This document shows, one piece after another, positions 1-14,554 of a stretch of DNA of 64,000 nucleotides. The stretch spans positions 186,001-250,000 of the forward strand of contig JAYKAV010001278.1 of NCBI GenBank assembly GCA_035582835.1. The letters run 5' to 3'. Position 1 is the stretch's first letter; each line of letters starts with the position of its first letter. Below the pieces are notes generated by a model. That model saw nothing but the letters and a program-made list of their open reading frames with translations, was not told the DNA's origin and searched no databases. The position numbers and the translations under genes were made by a program. The stretch comes from Phoebastria nigripes. Its lineage: Eukaryota > Chordata > Aves > Procellariiformes > Diomedeidae.

Positions 1-2330
1 AGAAAGAAGGAAAAAAAGCTTTTAGACCACAATTTTGAAGTGACCTCATTAGCCTCTCTAAGTATGCAGCTCTCCAAGTCATGCCAGTGATAGACCGTAG
101 GACACCACTACCTGTCAGGCCTTCCTGGCCTCCTGCATGCTGTATATATTTTTCCCATAGCCTTCTTTGCACTCTGGCCAGGCCAAGATTTCTGTTTGGG
201 AAAAGTTCTCAGGACAATTGGAGTCTCCTTTAGTCCAGCTCTGAGCTCCTCTTTGCTCTGTTAGTTTTGCTGACGCAGATGCTGGAGAAAAGCCGGCATG
301 AAGGTTACTGAATGAAACTTGTGAAAGGAGTGGGGACACTGAGCAATCTTCATCTGTGTACAGACAGAAGTTGTAGCTCGTTTGCCTGTGCTTATGCTGA
401 GGACATAGAGAAAACCATCAGCTTTATGTGTTCATTTTTCTCACCTATATGCACAGGTACAGGTTGATTCCACTCTCAACCACTTCAAAGAACTGAAATT
501 CCTTTCTTCTCATGGGTGATGCATACCTGGTGACTGGTCACTATCGGTGTTTAAGAACTGTAACAGAGTTGTGAAAAGAATTTACCATGTGTACGTGTTA
601 TTCTGTTTTATCACTCCTTGCTGGCACCTTGCCCTCTTAGTTGCTCTCTAGCAAAAGGGATAGGATGTTTGCAGCAGAGCCTGCAAAGCTGTGTACAGCC
701 CTGAGTTGTCTGCAGGCATCTACATACCCCCATCTACACANTTCCCTGTTCAGATGGGGAAATAACTGGGACACGGAGGGCAGAAAAACCATCCCTCTGC
801 CTCCAAATAGCCCATGTTTGCATCATATCAGTTTTTGAAAACTAAAAATCCACCCTGCACTAGTTATTTTCAGGATTGCAACCTAAAGGATGAGATCTTC
901 TGTTCCTTTTTGTACAAGTGTACTGAACTCCTGTCTCTTCTGGGTGATACCTCAAAGAACTTAGTGCCTAAGAAGGCCTGGAGGGATGTGTCTGGGCTTT
1001 GTTTTCCAAAATAAGAAACTCCTTTTGGAAACTTAGGTCTGTGTTTGCATGCATCCACATCATGACTTCTTGCCCTTCACCATCCTTCCAAAGTCAGGCA
1101 ATTCCACAATAAACAGAAAGCAGAAATTCTTTGCAGGCATCTTCTGTGATAGGCGATTTGGTTGATGGCTTTTGAATTGGTTCTTTGGACGCATCTGGAT
1201 TTCCTAGTAGAACACTGATTTCCAGGTTGTGTATTTTGGGAAAGGGATATATATCAACAGTCACTTAATAGTTATTTCAATGAGTGAAGCACCTAACTAA
1301 CTATTGAAAATTTAAGCTACAGGGTGTATAAGTAAACAGTTTTGAGATGTTATTTCTAAACAGGCTCAGCAGCACATAAGCCTGGCTGCTGAAATTGTTC
1401 TTGGTCTAGTTCAACGACCCTCAACCGCAGTTTTTGTTATATTGGTCTGTATGGTGATTATCTTTTCCTCCTCACTTTGGAGTCCTTAGCATTCAGTTTG
1501 AAGAGGACAGAAATGTCTGTTTATAGGACAGCCTCATCAAAAACAGAAATGAAAGGAAATAGAAAAGAATGTAAATATCTGAAGGCTTTACATACTTGGG
1601 CCTTTTTTATGCCATGTCCGATTCCCATTTCTAAGTATGCACTGTCAGAAACACCATTTGAAAATTTAAGGATTTTACTTCATGGGAATTTCAAGCATAA
1701 TATCCTCACTGAGCACCCTGGAAAATGAGGACTTGCTTTATAGCTTAATTCCCTTTTAGTTTTCCTGGCAAGACACATGCAAATCTGTTTTCCCTGTTTG
1801 CCAGGAAGAAAACAAAAGTCTAGTTCCTCACCTTTCTAGAAAATTCCTTACTACTCATCTCCTTCCATGTAACATAAGCCATTTGAACCCCTCTGATCAG
1901 TAATATGTGTGCTAGATTCATCCCAAAAGCATCATCCCCTGGATTAATGCATACTTTTCCTTTTGCGTCCATCCGCTGGCCAGCCTGCTGGCTCCCTGCC
2001 TGCTCTGCACATCAAATGGTGCATAAGCCAAGGTTCAGTAATAATGTCTTAGCCCGTATAACATCTCTTCACTCAGCCAAGGCTTCAGATCCAATTCTGA
2101 ATTGAAAACATTTAGCTCTGATATTTATACGTGAGCGATGAGGCTGACACATGTCAAGAGAAAGAGCTGGTACAGTTGTTCTTCACTATGCTGGCAAAAG
2201 AGTATTTCATTCTGGATCACCGAAACTCGCAGCATTCCATAAGTGTTTTTAGGAAATGTGGATTGTGGCTCTTTCAGCTCATCAGAAATGCACACAAGCA
2301 GTTTTGTGTACATTTAAGGGGAGAAACAGG

Positions 2331-2440
2331 GAGCGAGGCAGACCTGGAGAATCACTGTTACAAAGGCAGCTTCCACTTTATCTGCAGCATTTATGCTTTA
2401 TGCTAATTGATTTTATTTGAATAAAAACTAATGTTAGACT
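2331..2440. other. Possible conserved noncoding block with octamer and homeodomain-type motifs
   Basis: CTTCCACTTTATCTGCAGCA runs into TTTATGCTTTATGCTAATTG and ATTTTATTTGAATAAAA. ATGCTAAT resembles an octamer (POU) site and overlaps TAATTG, a homeodomain-type site. An overlapping 91-codon plus-strand frame (2131-2406) has no recognisable domain. Clustered motifs of this type are common in conserved developmental enhancers, but conservation cannot be judged from one sequence. Confidence 0.2.
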
Positions 2441-5400
2441 CGGGGATGATATCAAGGTAATGCCATTCAAAGAAAAGGAAAATACTTCTAACCCACATCA
2501 AGCTCCTTAATTCCTCTTGACAATGGCAGCATAACCCTATATTCATCTAGCATCATTCAGATACTATAGTTGTTAAATAATATTATATAACTTAACATTA
2601 AGAGGTAAACTCTATCTAAATTAAGTGTTGAAGATGATGCACATTATTTATAGGAAGGTCATTTCTCCCATCTTTTAGTAAGCTTTGTGGTTTGTCTGTG
2701 ATATCTGATCTGAACATTTATAGCATTCAAGCCTTAAGGACATTGATTCTTTTTTAATGTGGCTAAAACAATAGATTTGCAAGTGCAAACATGATTAATA
2801 GAAGAAATTTATTTTATGTATGTAGCTTAAAGTATTTGAACATCTAATTCTTGCAACACTGTCCGTTAAAGTATGATTGTATTATAATGAGCACATACGT
2901 AAAAATTATATCTATTGAGTATGTCTGATCCATCCAGGCTCATTTCAAAGCTTGCTGGAAGCCAATGGACTTTCTGTTGTCCTCAGTCAGGCTTTAGATT
3001 ATTCTTTACTGGTTATTCAGTGGAGTATGTGGCTACCTTTACATGAGCGGTAAGAAGTAACCTCCATGGGTCTTATTTTTTAATGATGAACCAACACATT
3101 TAGGACACGGGGATCTGGATTACATCCTTGCTGGCAAATCAACAATACCGATCCTGATTTATGTGTTCCCTTGGAGTGGGTCTTTGGCTAAAAACATAAA
3201 TAGTCTCAATCCTTCTAGGTGGCACATGGTAATTAAGTGCAATTTTCCTTTCTTCCAAGAAAGCCTGATAGCTAACTCTTTCCTGCCCAACCTCGGTTGT
3301 GTACTATTGTATTCCTGAGGCCCAGCTGGGGCTACTGCAGGTATATCTGGCAACCTGTGCAATGCTGTCAGTGCCGACCGGGATGGTTTCTGGGTTTCTG
3401 CAGACATGGGCCTGTAACAAACCCTGAGGATTTGTCTTGTAGCGGCCTCTCCCCGTATAGACATCTCCTGATGGGCTTTCTCACATGCTGAGCCAGAAAA
3501 GCCCAGCGACCAGCCAACCCCCTTCTGTTTGTAGCAAAAGAAAATGGGAAAGCCTCTATGTGCACTTTCAGGTCACCCTTTTATAACTTGCCATATCAGT
3601 ATCAGCAACTGAGGAAACAGGGGTTGGATCCATGATCCAGAGGCAGATCTCGAACACTACTAACACTGTCCTTAAAGTGGAATTACAGCTAAGGTGGAGA
3701 CGGGTGGAAACAAAGACACTCCAAAGAACTGTGCCACTGTCTAATCATCAAAAATTGAAATTGCAAGTTCCTCGCAGACTCTGTTTTCACTTGTGGTTCG
3801 TTCTGTCTACAAATGAAAGAAGAAATACCCGTACGTGACACTGAAGCTTGCAGTGCCTGCATTCATGATTCAAGGACTTGCTTTGCCTGATCATGCTAGG
3901 AGAGGAAGCTCTCTCTTACTCCCCAGCTTTGATGTCACAAGTCACATCACTAGATTTAGAAGATAATTTGTTGAGCTATATGCAGGAAAGGACTATGATA
4001 TAAGAACTACAACTGGCTGCTTTGGGTTTCATGGTTTTGGGAGCTCTGCAGTTTTGTGTGACAGCGCAAGAGAGCCTGTCCAGTTTGCTGGCAACAGCTC
4101 TCTCAGCAGAAGTAGCTGCTCCCCAGACCTCTGGCAAATTGAAAGGCCAGACTTAGCCATGCTGTTCCTTAAAAGTGACATAGCCACAGGAATGGATTTG
4201 TGACAAGATGGCAAGAGAACAAATCCCACCATAAAAGAACAACAATAAAAGGCCGTAAGGGGGGGAAAAAAATGAATTCCAGAGTGGGCTGATGTGCTTA
4301 CGCAAGACAATTTACACAATCACAGCATTGTACAAAGAAACAAAGACATGGCCTTGGGGAAGCCACTGCCATTTTGTAAGTAATAGTTAAAAAATGCTTG
4401 CACTGACTGTACCAAGAAATGCCTGTAGAGGCAGGGGCCCTAATAAGGAGCAGCAGGCAGCACTCCAGTCAGTAAACAATAAGACATGGCTCCCTGAGCA
4501 AAAGACTGGCCCCTCGTAAACACAAAAGGCTTTATGCGGAGTTGCATGCTCTGGCTGTATCTCTGAGCCGTGCAGCCTTGCACTGGCCTTCACGTAAATA
4601 CTTCTGGGCTGGATATATTCTTAGAGATGCATGGGGACAAGAGGTTTCACAGCAAGAGTTTCCATCCCCACTTTACATTATTGTTTGTGTCTCCAGTGTG
4701 TTGGGAACTCAGCATGCTCAGCTGTGTTTTTAGAGCAAGTTCCTCCAGCACGGCTTCTTTGTTCCTGTTCTGCTCCAATCTGCTTGTATTTAGGCTTCCC
4801 CAGCAGGGTGGGAAAGCTCCACAAGTGTCAGTAAAATATTAGGGTTTGTTTTCTTCTTTCAAGCTAAGAATCTAGCAAATGATAAAAAGTGCTTTGGCAA
4901 TCAAGTGTTGTGGGAAAAAGGTGTTTTTGCAGCTAGGAATATAAATTATTGGTGACTGATTTGGGAATTTGGTAGCTGACATTTAAAACAAGCAGTAGCT
5001 CCCTAAGGTCATCAAAGCAGAATGCCTGACTGGATGAGGTGGCTTTAGAGTGCTGCACTGAGTTTCCAAAATGCTGGTGATTAGAATCTCAGACTATGGG
5101 AAATCCTAGTTTGATGAGGCAACCTATGGCAAGATCTGTTGTTGCTCAGAATTTCTTTTCTTTCTGTGCTAGCATAGATTAAGATATAAGCAAAAAGGGA
5201 TTTTTATAAAGTAAGAAATAAAATTGGGAAAATGATCCATAAGAAAAAACCAAACAGTCATCAGGTTTTCTAAGGGAGCCTTAATGTATCAAGTACTCGA
5301 CTTCACGGAATTGTAGTAGGATTTGGTGGCAAAATCCCAGTCTAGATGATGTTTTGCTAATAAATAAGTAAATATTCTGTAGATTTCAGAAGTAGAAGGA

Positions 5401-7282
5401 TACTTCTGTAGATATATCAAACACAAGTTCCAAGGGAGTAAAGAATTGTTGTGGGCAGTTGTAAGTGAAGAGTGTCAGGCTACTATAAAGTAAGTGGTGG
5501 TGGGTGGTGAGACTTTGGTTTAAATGTCCAAGAAGAAAATTCATAAGAGTAAGATATAGCTGTCAGGGTAGGAAATGGCAGACGTGCCACTCTTTCAGCT
5601 ATTTGCAGTCAGACTCCATAGAGCACTTCAGAATATACTGCCTGAAATGCAGCATCATCAGTCAAGGAAATGGCAAGGCTAACTCAATGAGCTGTTCCAT
5701 TTTGGGTTGTGATTGTCACTTCCTCCAAGCCTCCAACAGTATCCTTCCTGTCCATCCTGCTCAGCCTTTCACTTGCAGATAGAACTGTGTAAATATCTAC
5801 TACAGTTAAATAGTGTGAAATTTCATGTGTGTGTCTACTTTCTGATTTCCTCACTTTCTAGTCAGAAGAGACAAAGACTTGCCAAAGATGAGATGACAAT
5901 CCTTCTCATGCCCTTAGCTGGACAAGATGTACAAACAGTTATGCTTCAGTTTCCAAGTCAGTAGGTTCAGCATCAGAGAGGAGCAAACCATCTTGGCACA
6001 GCTATGTATGTGCAGGTTAGGTGAGGTTTAGGTCTATGTGACAATATAAAAGGAACCATTACTTTAATGCTACGAATAGCATTTAAGATACCTACACTTA
6101 TGTAGTCTTAGGTGCCTATGCAGATCTCCAACAGCTCTCAATTTAGCAAATGTCTAACTTTAAGCCACCGCTTTGTCACTGTGTCATCTTAAGCAAAGTG
6201 CTTGCTGGCACGGCGCACCACACGAGGAAGAGCACTGCTCTCCTGGTACTCTGATCTCCGTCAACTTCAGATTCTTCTGCGCTAACAGGATAACACTCTC
6301 TTTCAAATACACAATCAGCCAAAACCTTGGAAACGTTTCTTCTCCTCCACTGTGTTTTTTAAATAATTTGGTAGACAGATATTCCTGTATGTGTCTCTGT
6401 GAGGTTATGCCGATTTGTTACTAGCCTGCCTGATAAGATACTCCAAGTTATACTAGTGACAAGTGATTTACACATGGTTGTTTTGTTTCAGTTTTTGTTT
6501 TTCACTTGAATGTAAATCTTCTAGGATCAAAGGGCTCTATAATCAGAAAGAGGTTCTGAAAGAAATGCTTCCATCTCTTCCTGCCATGTGCCTTAAGGCT
6601 ACAAAAGCAGTTCTCTTTCAACCCTGAAAAGAAATAATAATAAAAAAGCAAACCATTAATTAGAATGTGGAATTGACTTCAGTGTGAAGCACGGAAGCTT
6701 CATCACTGAGTCATTTAAAATGGGACAGCAAGAGGGGGAAAATCCTCCGTTAGGGGAAGACTGTGCTAACCTAGATGACTGAGCAGGCATTCTTTGGCAG
6801 GATTTCTAGGGGTCTGCTGCACAGCAGATCAGCAATAAACCCAGGAGGCTGTTGTACCAGCTAAAACATTAATGCGGACCATGAATATGTTGAAACAGAT
6901 TATGTCCTCTGAAAAGAGCCTTTTTGGGGGTTGTAATTGTTTATGTTTGTAATTCTGTAATGGGAATTTCAGGTTTGTGTATAAACAATGGGAAAAGTGA
7001 ACTAAGCAACACGAACTAGTATTTTACTTACTTTTGAGAAATCTTTTGTAAAACTTGATGTTTACATGACAGTTAGCACTGTCCTCCTGCCAGAAGATAT
7101 TGAAAAGAAAGGAAATGAACTGTGCTGTCATTTACACCCCATGAAAAGATATTTGATAGCTTAGAAAGATTTCTCAGTTTCTCTAGTGACTTGTTTCTAA
7201 TGTAAGCTTGCTGTCTTTATATTCTGGTCACGTATGGAGCCAAGCAAAAGCAGAACTGAAAAAAAACAAAAAGATGAACTGT

Positions 7283-7350
7283 AGGGCCAGATCCATTCTA
7301 ATGTAGCTTCATCGCAGTCGGTGGAGTTAAGCCAGGAGAGAATTTGTCCC
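7283..7350. repeat. Fragment of an old palindromic sauropsid repeat
   Basis: GGGCCAGATCCATTCTAATG, then TAGCTTCATCGCAGTCGGTG, then GAGTTAAGCCAGGAGAG resembles a near-palindromic dispersed repeat with the theme 'GGGCCAGATCC..GTAGCTCCATTGA.GTCAATGGAGTTACGCC'. Short pieces on the same theme (GCCAGATCCTGCC at 35028, CATTCAAGTCAATGAGAGTT at about 34088, TTCCATTGACTTGAATACG at about 32550) recur in the window. The family is not named. Confidence 0.4.
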
Positions 7351-10300
7351 GAAGACTTTGGAACAACAATGAAGTATTAAAATGAAGCCTAATAGAGCAT
7401 TAGAGCTGACAGGAGTAACAGGAATTTATTTGCAATTAACTTTCACTCAGAATATAAAGAAAAATGGTAACAGGAAAACTTTCCAAAGCTGTAATGAGTA
7501 TGCACAACCTCTGTCTTCTCTGAAAAGGAAGCTGGCCTTTCCCATAGGTTTCCATAAACGTATCTCCCTATAAATATACACTGTTATCTCCTGGTTTTGT
7601 GATCAGCTCACTTGCCCAGTTAGGTCCATGCAACTGCTAACTTTTAAAGCTGCGTCCTTGCCAAAGCTGTCTGTGCTCTCAAAGTAAAACAAAACATTGC
7701 ACATGTAAAGAAAGAAAAAAAAAAAGCGTGTCGCTGATCAAGATAACGATAGGAATGACCTACTAGGACAGATGCACACCACATCACATAATAAATACAT
7801 CGTTATACTGCATATGGTATGACATCACAGATGTGCCTGAACACACTTGATGATTTAGCACCTTTTGCTGTGAGATAAAGCTGTGCCAGATTAAGGCAGA
7901 AAGCAATCCAGGCAGCCGAACTATGAAATGCTTTCACAAAGACCATAAGTAAATAATTTAATAAAGTGCTCCGTTCTTTTCCATATTGCACGTTCAATAC
8001 TAAAGGACAACAGGTGCTTTGTGATCAAAGATCTCCAGTTACAAAGATGTGTAGGATATAGAAGCAACACTCTGGGGGGGGCAGGGGTTGTGGGTTTTTG
8101 TTCCCTGTTTTTCTTTTTTCTTGCGTATCCTATCAAGGGATTTAGTATAACTCCTTTCCACACAATCCAAGTAATTTGCTTTTCTAGAGTAAGGATTCAA
8201 GAAACTTTTGTTTAAGCCCATCCAGAGCTAGTAGTTAACCTGATATTCTTCATTTTGATCTGGGCTACATTATTTCTCTTTTCCAGTCCTATTTGATAAT
8301 GGCAGAATTCGCAGACGTTCAGATAAACATTCCCAGGTTTAGATTCCTACCAAAAACTTCCTAGGCCTGCTAAAGCGAATTTGATATATCTAGATGAAAG
8401 ACTTTCAGTATCACCTGTACCCTGGCTGTATGGAATAAATCGATAATAACTTTTCCTGTCCTACTCGGCATGCCTGTTTCCTGTCCCTCTGCAATTCAGC
8501 TTGGCAAAGGTCTACAAACATGCAACAGGATGAGGCAAAGCCAAATATCCATACTCTTTCAGAGCTCCATAAAAGGTTAGCAGGGATCTGGTTCAGTACA
8601 GACTTTTGCAAATAGTAATATTTTATCTGATTCAATTAATCAACTGTTTCTAATTCCTGATGAGTATTCTCACTCCTGTGACTGAAAACAGTAACCTCTT
8701 GTGCTGCTTCCACAGTCAGCACCTAACGATGCATGAAAAGAGCACAAGCTGCTGATTAGGTCACTAGTCAAGTTTGAGGCATGTAACTGCAAGATTACTT
8801 GAGCCTCCTTAGCTGGCCTCATGTTCTTTCCTAAATTCTGATTGCTGCTGTTGTCCTGCACCACTCCAATGACCTCTAAAGAGAGTAACACCTACACTAG
8901 CTAGAGATATTTGAGACCAAGTACAGTATTGCCACTGAAACTAGAAGTCACCCGAAATCTTAGTTTCAGCATCTTCTTTTGAAGCTATTACTGCAGGGTT
9001 TCTAAAACAACACAAAAAGTCTTACAAGGATGACTTCTGTAGAAAGGAAATTCATCAGTACCGGAACTAACAGGGCACTGTGCAGAGTATTTGCCTCTGT
9101 CTGCTCTGAGGATAGATGANGTATGCATTCTTCAGACTGGCTTCATCACCCTCTGCCCAGGCTTACCAGTCTTGTTACAGTACAAAGTTTGCCAGTACCA
9201 AACTATGGAACTTCTCTCCATCCTACTCCTTTCCAGTTCTGCCCATTATGAACCTGGCTCTGAATGTGTGGAAGTTCTTTTGCTCTTGCTTGGTACAATA
9301 ATTTGAGAGAAGCACAGACCTTGAGAATACCACCACTTGGAACAGAATAGTGCAGTGAAAGTGACTGCGTTGGCAAGTCCATCTGAAGCCCAACAGAGTG
9401 ATCACTGTTTTGTGGTAACTGCTGCCCAGGCTGATGCCAGACCAGAATCCAGTCCTTCACTCCTCCTTTGGTGTATTGACAGTGATGCAGAACTATGCAG
9501 TACTATTTTGTGCTTGTCACAGGGACAAGTAAGGATCAACTGTTGACTTCCCCTTGGGCTAATGGTTTTGTCATGGCACGTACCTTTCTTCTATTAATAT
9601 GTACTTAACAAATTGAGGTACTGAGGCAACTGCAGTGTAGTCTTCTATCCGCTGCAATTTGCAAACTCTAGGAAAGGCTCTAAAAAGGTTTGAAGGTTTG
9701 GGAATTAACTGTCTGTTTCTTGCTTATTCATTCTTCCCTCCATTTCCCCATAATTTTGCTAGAAAGAAAACTTTGTTTCACCCTTCCCTTATTCTGGATC
9801 ATATGGATCAGAACAGGATCTAGTCGTGCATCTTGTTTTAATCAAAATAGGCAGAGATAGCACCAGCACAGGAGCCTATTTTTATCATCTGAGAAACAGC
9901 TGTAGTTAAAGCAAGAAATAAATTGCAGACTAAATGAAATTTCAGTGGTCCAGAGTATGGTTATCACCTGTCTCCAGAACACAGTCCAAGAACATATGTG
10001 ATAGGTCCTAATACGCATACATGTGTTCTGGGGTGAGAATGATTAGGTGAGGACAACGCTCTGTGCTACTCTGAAGAAAGACTGAAAGGCTCAGTCCATT
10101 CATCTCCTATTCTCTCCTACTCCCCACTCCAGAAAAAAACACAAGGTTTCTTACTATAAATCCTCTAAACTTCAACTTTTGTTTTTGGCAGATGATTGCA
10201 CTGAACAAGTGTTTGCAGATAAACAGGGTGAGAGAGAAATCAGGCAGGCATGCTGGCACAAATGTCACTATTTAGAGTAATGCTGCAAATAGCCATAAGC

Positions 10301-10561
10301 AGGTTAGATAAGTAGTTGATGAGAAGAGTGTCATCAGAAAAATTGGGGGAGGGGAAGTGTGATCTTAACTTTTTTTTTTTCTGATTGCTAGCCATAGTCA
10401 AGATCATCTCTTTTGTCAAAGGGAAAATGCAGAGACTCTCTGTTCATCTGGGTAGAAGCAAAGCCCAAAGAGGGCCAGAGATCCTTTCCTATTAACCCTT
10501 GCATGTTCCATGATTCGCTACATTACATGGCGGGTAAAAGCTCCAAAGGAGAAAGGTCTGG

Positions 10562-10682
10562 TATTAATGTTATTGTTCATTATTGGTGAGAAGCTGCCTG
10601 TCACGCTAGACCTGGTAGAAACTCATGGATAGAGGCAATCCCTGCCCCAATGAGTTTATCCTCTAGATGATGACGTAGACTG
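10562..10682 (-). mobile_element. Fragment related to the MIR-like SINE tail
   Basis: A TTATTGTTCATTATTGG stretch followed by GGCAATCCCTGCCCCAATGA and GTTTATCCTCTAGATG resembles a module common in sauropsid MIR-like repeats, where similar text reads '...CCCTGCCCCAAAGAGCTTAC'. The neighbouring copy about 900 bp to the right has the equivalent block in the same orientation. Only part of the element is present. Confidence 0.5.
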
Positions 10683-11544
10683 AGGATCAGAAAACTATGT
10701 AGGATTACTTTTGTTTTGAGGGTCTGTGGAGTACATGGTATCAGCTCTTGTAGTCTTGTTACTGACTACAGTGGCTACATCAAGTCCACACTCAAGTCAG
10801 CCACACCGTTCTAGCATCAAGTGGGGAAGTTCTNGGGTAGACAGTGGTGTTAAGGCAGTGTCAGGGTTGGCTTTATGGACAGCACATTTCTCTCCTTAAT
10901 TCAAATTTGTCTCTTTTAAGATTGAGACTTCATTTTATGCTTTCAGTTTCTTCCTGTGATTTTGATGAAGAAGGATTAAGCTGTATGTGAGGCTGCACGT
11001 TTACAGCAGCAAAGGAAGGAGGCATGAGTTAAAAAACATTTAGACCTGCAAATAACAGCTGAGCATAGATAAAGTATGAGAAAGAACATGAATGTTTCAG
11101 GCTGTAGCTGAAGATCAAATGCATTGAGAGAAGTTGCTTTTTCCATTAGTGTTTTCACATGGCTCTGCCTCCAGGCTTCAGGCAAGACCAGAAGCAAAAG
11201 TGCCAAAATATCATGAGAAAGGCTGCTCTTGCAAAATTTCTGGCCTGACCAGAAGTAGGAAAATCTCATGAAAGACTGTTCTCGTCTGCTTTCCAGCCCC
11301 GCTTGGCACATCCAGGAGGCTAAACCAGGTTCCACTTGGAAGTTTTGAACCATATTTGAATTCTTCTTTGGTTTCCCATGCCTTTTTAAAATAGTACTCT
11401 GTAAACCTGTGGCATGTCAGCTGTGCCAACTTCATACACTTATCCCCAGATGTGTGCAGACCAGCCATGATGAAGTGTTTCTCAACCCTTGTCTAAAAAT
11501 TATTTATCATTTACTACTAAGCAGAAATCCTGAGTCTATTGCAG

Positions 11545-11742
11545 TAGGAGCTGTACAAAATGATAGAAAAATACTTTGGCCACAAGAGCTTAGACTCTAG
11601 TAGGTAAGATGGGATTTTGCCGCAGTTCCTCATCTATAAACACGGATAGACAGTATCACTAACCCAAGCGCATACAACTAGTCAGCATTCAACCTAGATT
11701 TTTTGAATCCCAGTCCAGAGTTTAAACCACAAGACCATTCTC
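11545..11742 (-). mobile_element. MIR-like tRNA-derived SINE, reverse orientation
   Basis: On the minus strand it starts with a tRNA-like head (AGAATGGTCTTGTGGTTTAA, then CTGGACTGGGATTCAAA, close to a B-box GGTTCAAATCC). It continues through a core with GACTAGTTGTATGCG and GAGGAACTGC and ends near a block that reads AAGAGCTTAGACTCTAGTAG on the plus strand. That order matches MIR-family SINEs, which are old and eroded in amniotes. The family is assigned from memory; the exact subfamily is open. Confidence 0.65.
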
Positions 11743-14554
11743 ACATCCAGATGAATGTGCTACACATTACAAGAAGTCTAAATGCAAACAAAAATATCTG
11801 AAAAGCCTGTTGTGCAGGAAACTGGCTGGGATTCAGTCTGTCGCCTCAGTGAGTTCACAGTCAGCCTAACTCACTCTGACCACATAAGTTTGTATGTTCT
11901 ATTGTTGTGCCTGTGGTAGACAGTAAGCAGAACTGATTTTAAAGTCAATATGTACAATGTCTGTGCTTATTAAAAGACAAAAAAAAATCTAACTCCCAGG
12001 TTCTGCAACTAGTAAAACTAATGATGACCTGCAGAAGAAAAAGATATATTTTTGAGAATACATGACTGTAAAGTTGAGTGCTGGAACTACCAAAGAAAGG
12101 GAAGAAAGTTGGAAGAGCTTGCTGACTCAGCAAGCCTCTGTGGAAGTCAAGTTCTCCAGGAATTTCTCCATGACTTCAGCGTCAGTTACTGAAAGCCATG
12201 TTATTTTGCTCACTTTAGAGCTCACTATGTTAGTTGTTATAATGTAATTGAAGTAGTAGCGTCATTCATTAAACAACCCCCTTCCTCAATGCAATAAGCA
12301 ATAATGATTGACTTCGATGAACTACATAGTCCAGTCACTCTTTATATTAAAGAAATAACACAAAACCCCCACGCTGTTTCCAACCTATATTTTACAGTTA
12401 CAACACGTAGCCAGTAGCAACATGCTACACTGATGTTCCAGGGACACACACATTTACTGAGGAGGACCTGGCTATGATTTTGAAAAGCATGAATTCCCTG
12501 GGGAGAATGCGTGGGGTACTGCAGTGCCTCAGGGCAAACTGGTAGAGCCAAGGAATATATTTCTGACTGTGCTAGAAAGATGCCCCATGCAAAGTGCATT
12601 AGGCAGAACAAACACTGCTCTGTTTTACGTGATGCGAATGGATTCTAAGGGCACGTTACCGCCTTCTTGTAAAAAAGGATCTTCTTTGTGACCAAAATTC
12701 CTGAGCATACTGCACACTGCAGCTAAACTGGGGAGGTCCACACACAATCTCTCTGTTGTATTTCTGTGGCAAATATGTGGTACTGCAAAGACAATAGCAG
12801 ATGGGACGGCCCTCACTGAACAGTGAATGGGATTATCTTTCTTTAGGCTTATAATATTTTCATAACTTACTGAGCAGAATCGAACTGTCTAGGCTCTAAA
12901 TCATGAGGCAGTTTCACAGAGCAGCTTCTGGAACAAAAGTATTTAGAAGTAGTCCACAATTTGGCCTAAAGATGCTGTGATGCAGCACTCCACACTGATG
13001 CAGTACAAAGGCAAAGGATTACTAGTGGATCTTGTATGCAGGATGCCATGAGAAAGACCAGAGTCTGTCATAGAAAACCTGAGATATTTTAGGAAGGTTT
13101 CTAACTTTTATTTTCCATATTTCTTTCGTATAAAGTAGTTGTCTGTTCCATTGTTGACATTTCCCATCCCTGTGGGACTAGGGACCTTTGTGACTATGTA
13201 GAAGAATAACACCTAGCAGAGTGAATCCAAGGCAAGTGACCATACTATAAATTACTAATAGTCTTGCTCTTGCTCCACTTCTAGATAAAAGAGGACAGTG
13301 GCTGCAACTTGTTAAAAAAAAGTGTGATATTAGCTTTTGTTAGCTGACCAATGCATTCCTCAGGGTACCACTATGTTCTTCATTTCATCTACTTCCTGAG
13401 AATTACAACTTTCCTTCAAAGTAGTAAGAAATTAAGATCTAACTTTCATGGCAAAATAGCAAACCATTGCCTTCCAGAATCTCTCTTCTCTGTTGGTTAA
13501 CCATTCCCAAGTGCTTTAAGCACATATTCTCTGAACTAGTAGGGTTTTGACTGAAGAATATTTTCCATAGACCCACCATAGTTATCCGCCAGCTGTACTG
13601 GTTTTATCTCTAGAAATACACCATTAACTAAAACTACATGATCAGTACCAAAACAAATTACTTATTTGAACACTTACTACCATGCCAAAGAATGTAATCA
13701 ATTCCTTAATGGGCAGGACTGCCACTGGTTTGAATGTCACTGCATTTCAACATGAGATGGGGAGCTTCGGACCGGAGCTCTTAGAAGGATGGGACAGCAT
13801 TAATCTCACATTTCAGCCTGCAACTATGCTATGTAAAAACCAATCACGCCATCAAAGGGACAGGCACACATGGGAATAATGTAAAAGTACTTAGCTGGAT
13901 TTAGTTGGCTGAGATTGATTAAATCACAAAAAATTGTCAGGCGTCTTGCAAAACTCTTCTGTTTGGATACATACAGAAACACATACAGTAGACTGTATCT
14001 TGCAGATAGCTTTTGCAATACACAGCTTTTAGGTTTCAAGCCCCTGTCTTTAATGACATGAATGGTACAGTTTGTTACAGGCAAGGCTTTCTGCATTGCT
14101 CTTGCCACAGCACAAGGAAAGGCAAGAAGTCTGAAAGCCACATCTTGGTTGAGCTAGAGTTATTTTGAGAGACTATACCAGTAGGCATATCACACCCCAT
14201 TTTGTGCACAGGGCATCTTTAGAAGAGCTGGTAGGGGACAGTGTTGTTTCCATTCCTGGCCCTTCTACTGAAGGTGTGAATAATGGTGCCACAGCCATTA
14301 CAACAGCCTTTATGTTATAGATGCCTGTCCACAAATAAACGGACTGATAGCATGCACATATATATACCAAAGGCCATCAGAGAAAGTGCTTGAATGCTAG
14401 TGAACCTCTTTCAAACCCGAACAATAACTTTATAGCTCTTTCACGTCCACTAAGATTTTCAATGTTGTGTTTTAGTATTTTCTGGTAAGATAGGCATTCA
14501 TAGGAGTTAATTTTTGGCTGGTGAGTGACAGCAAAGGGAAGTTTTCTGTTAGAT

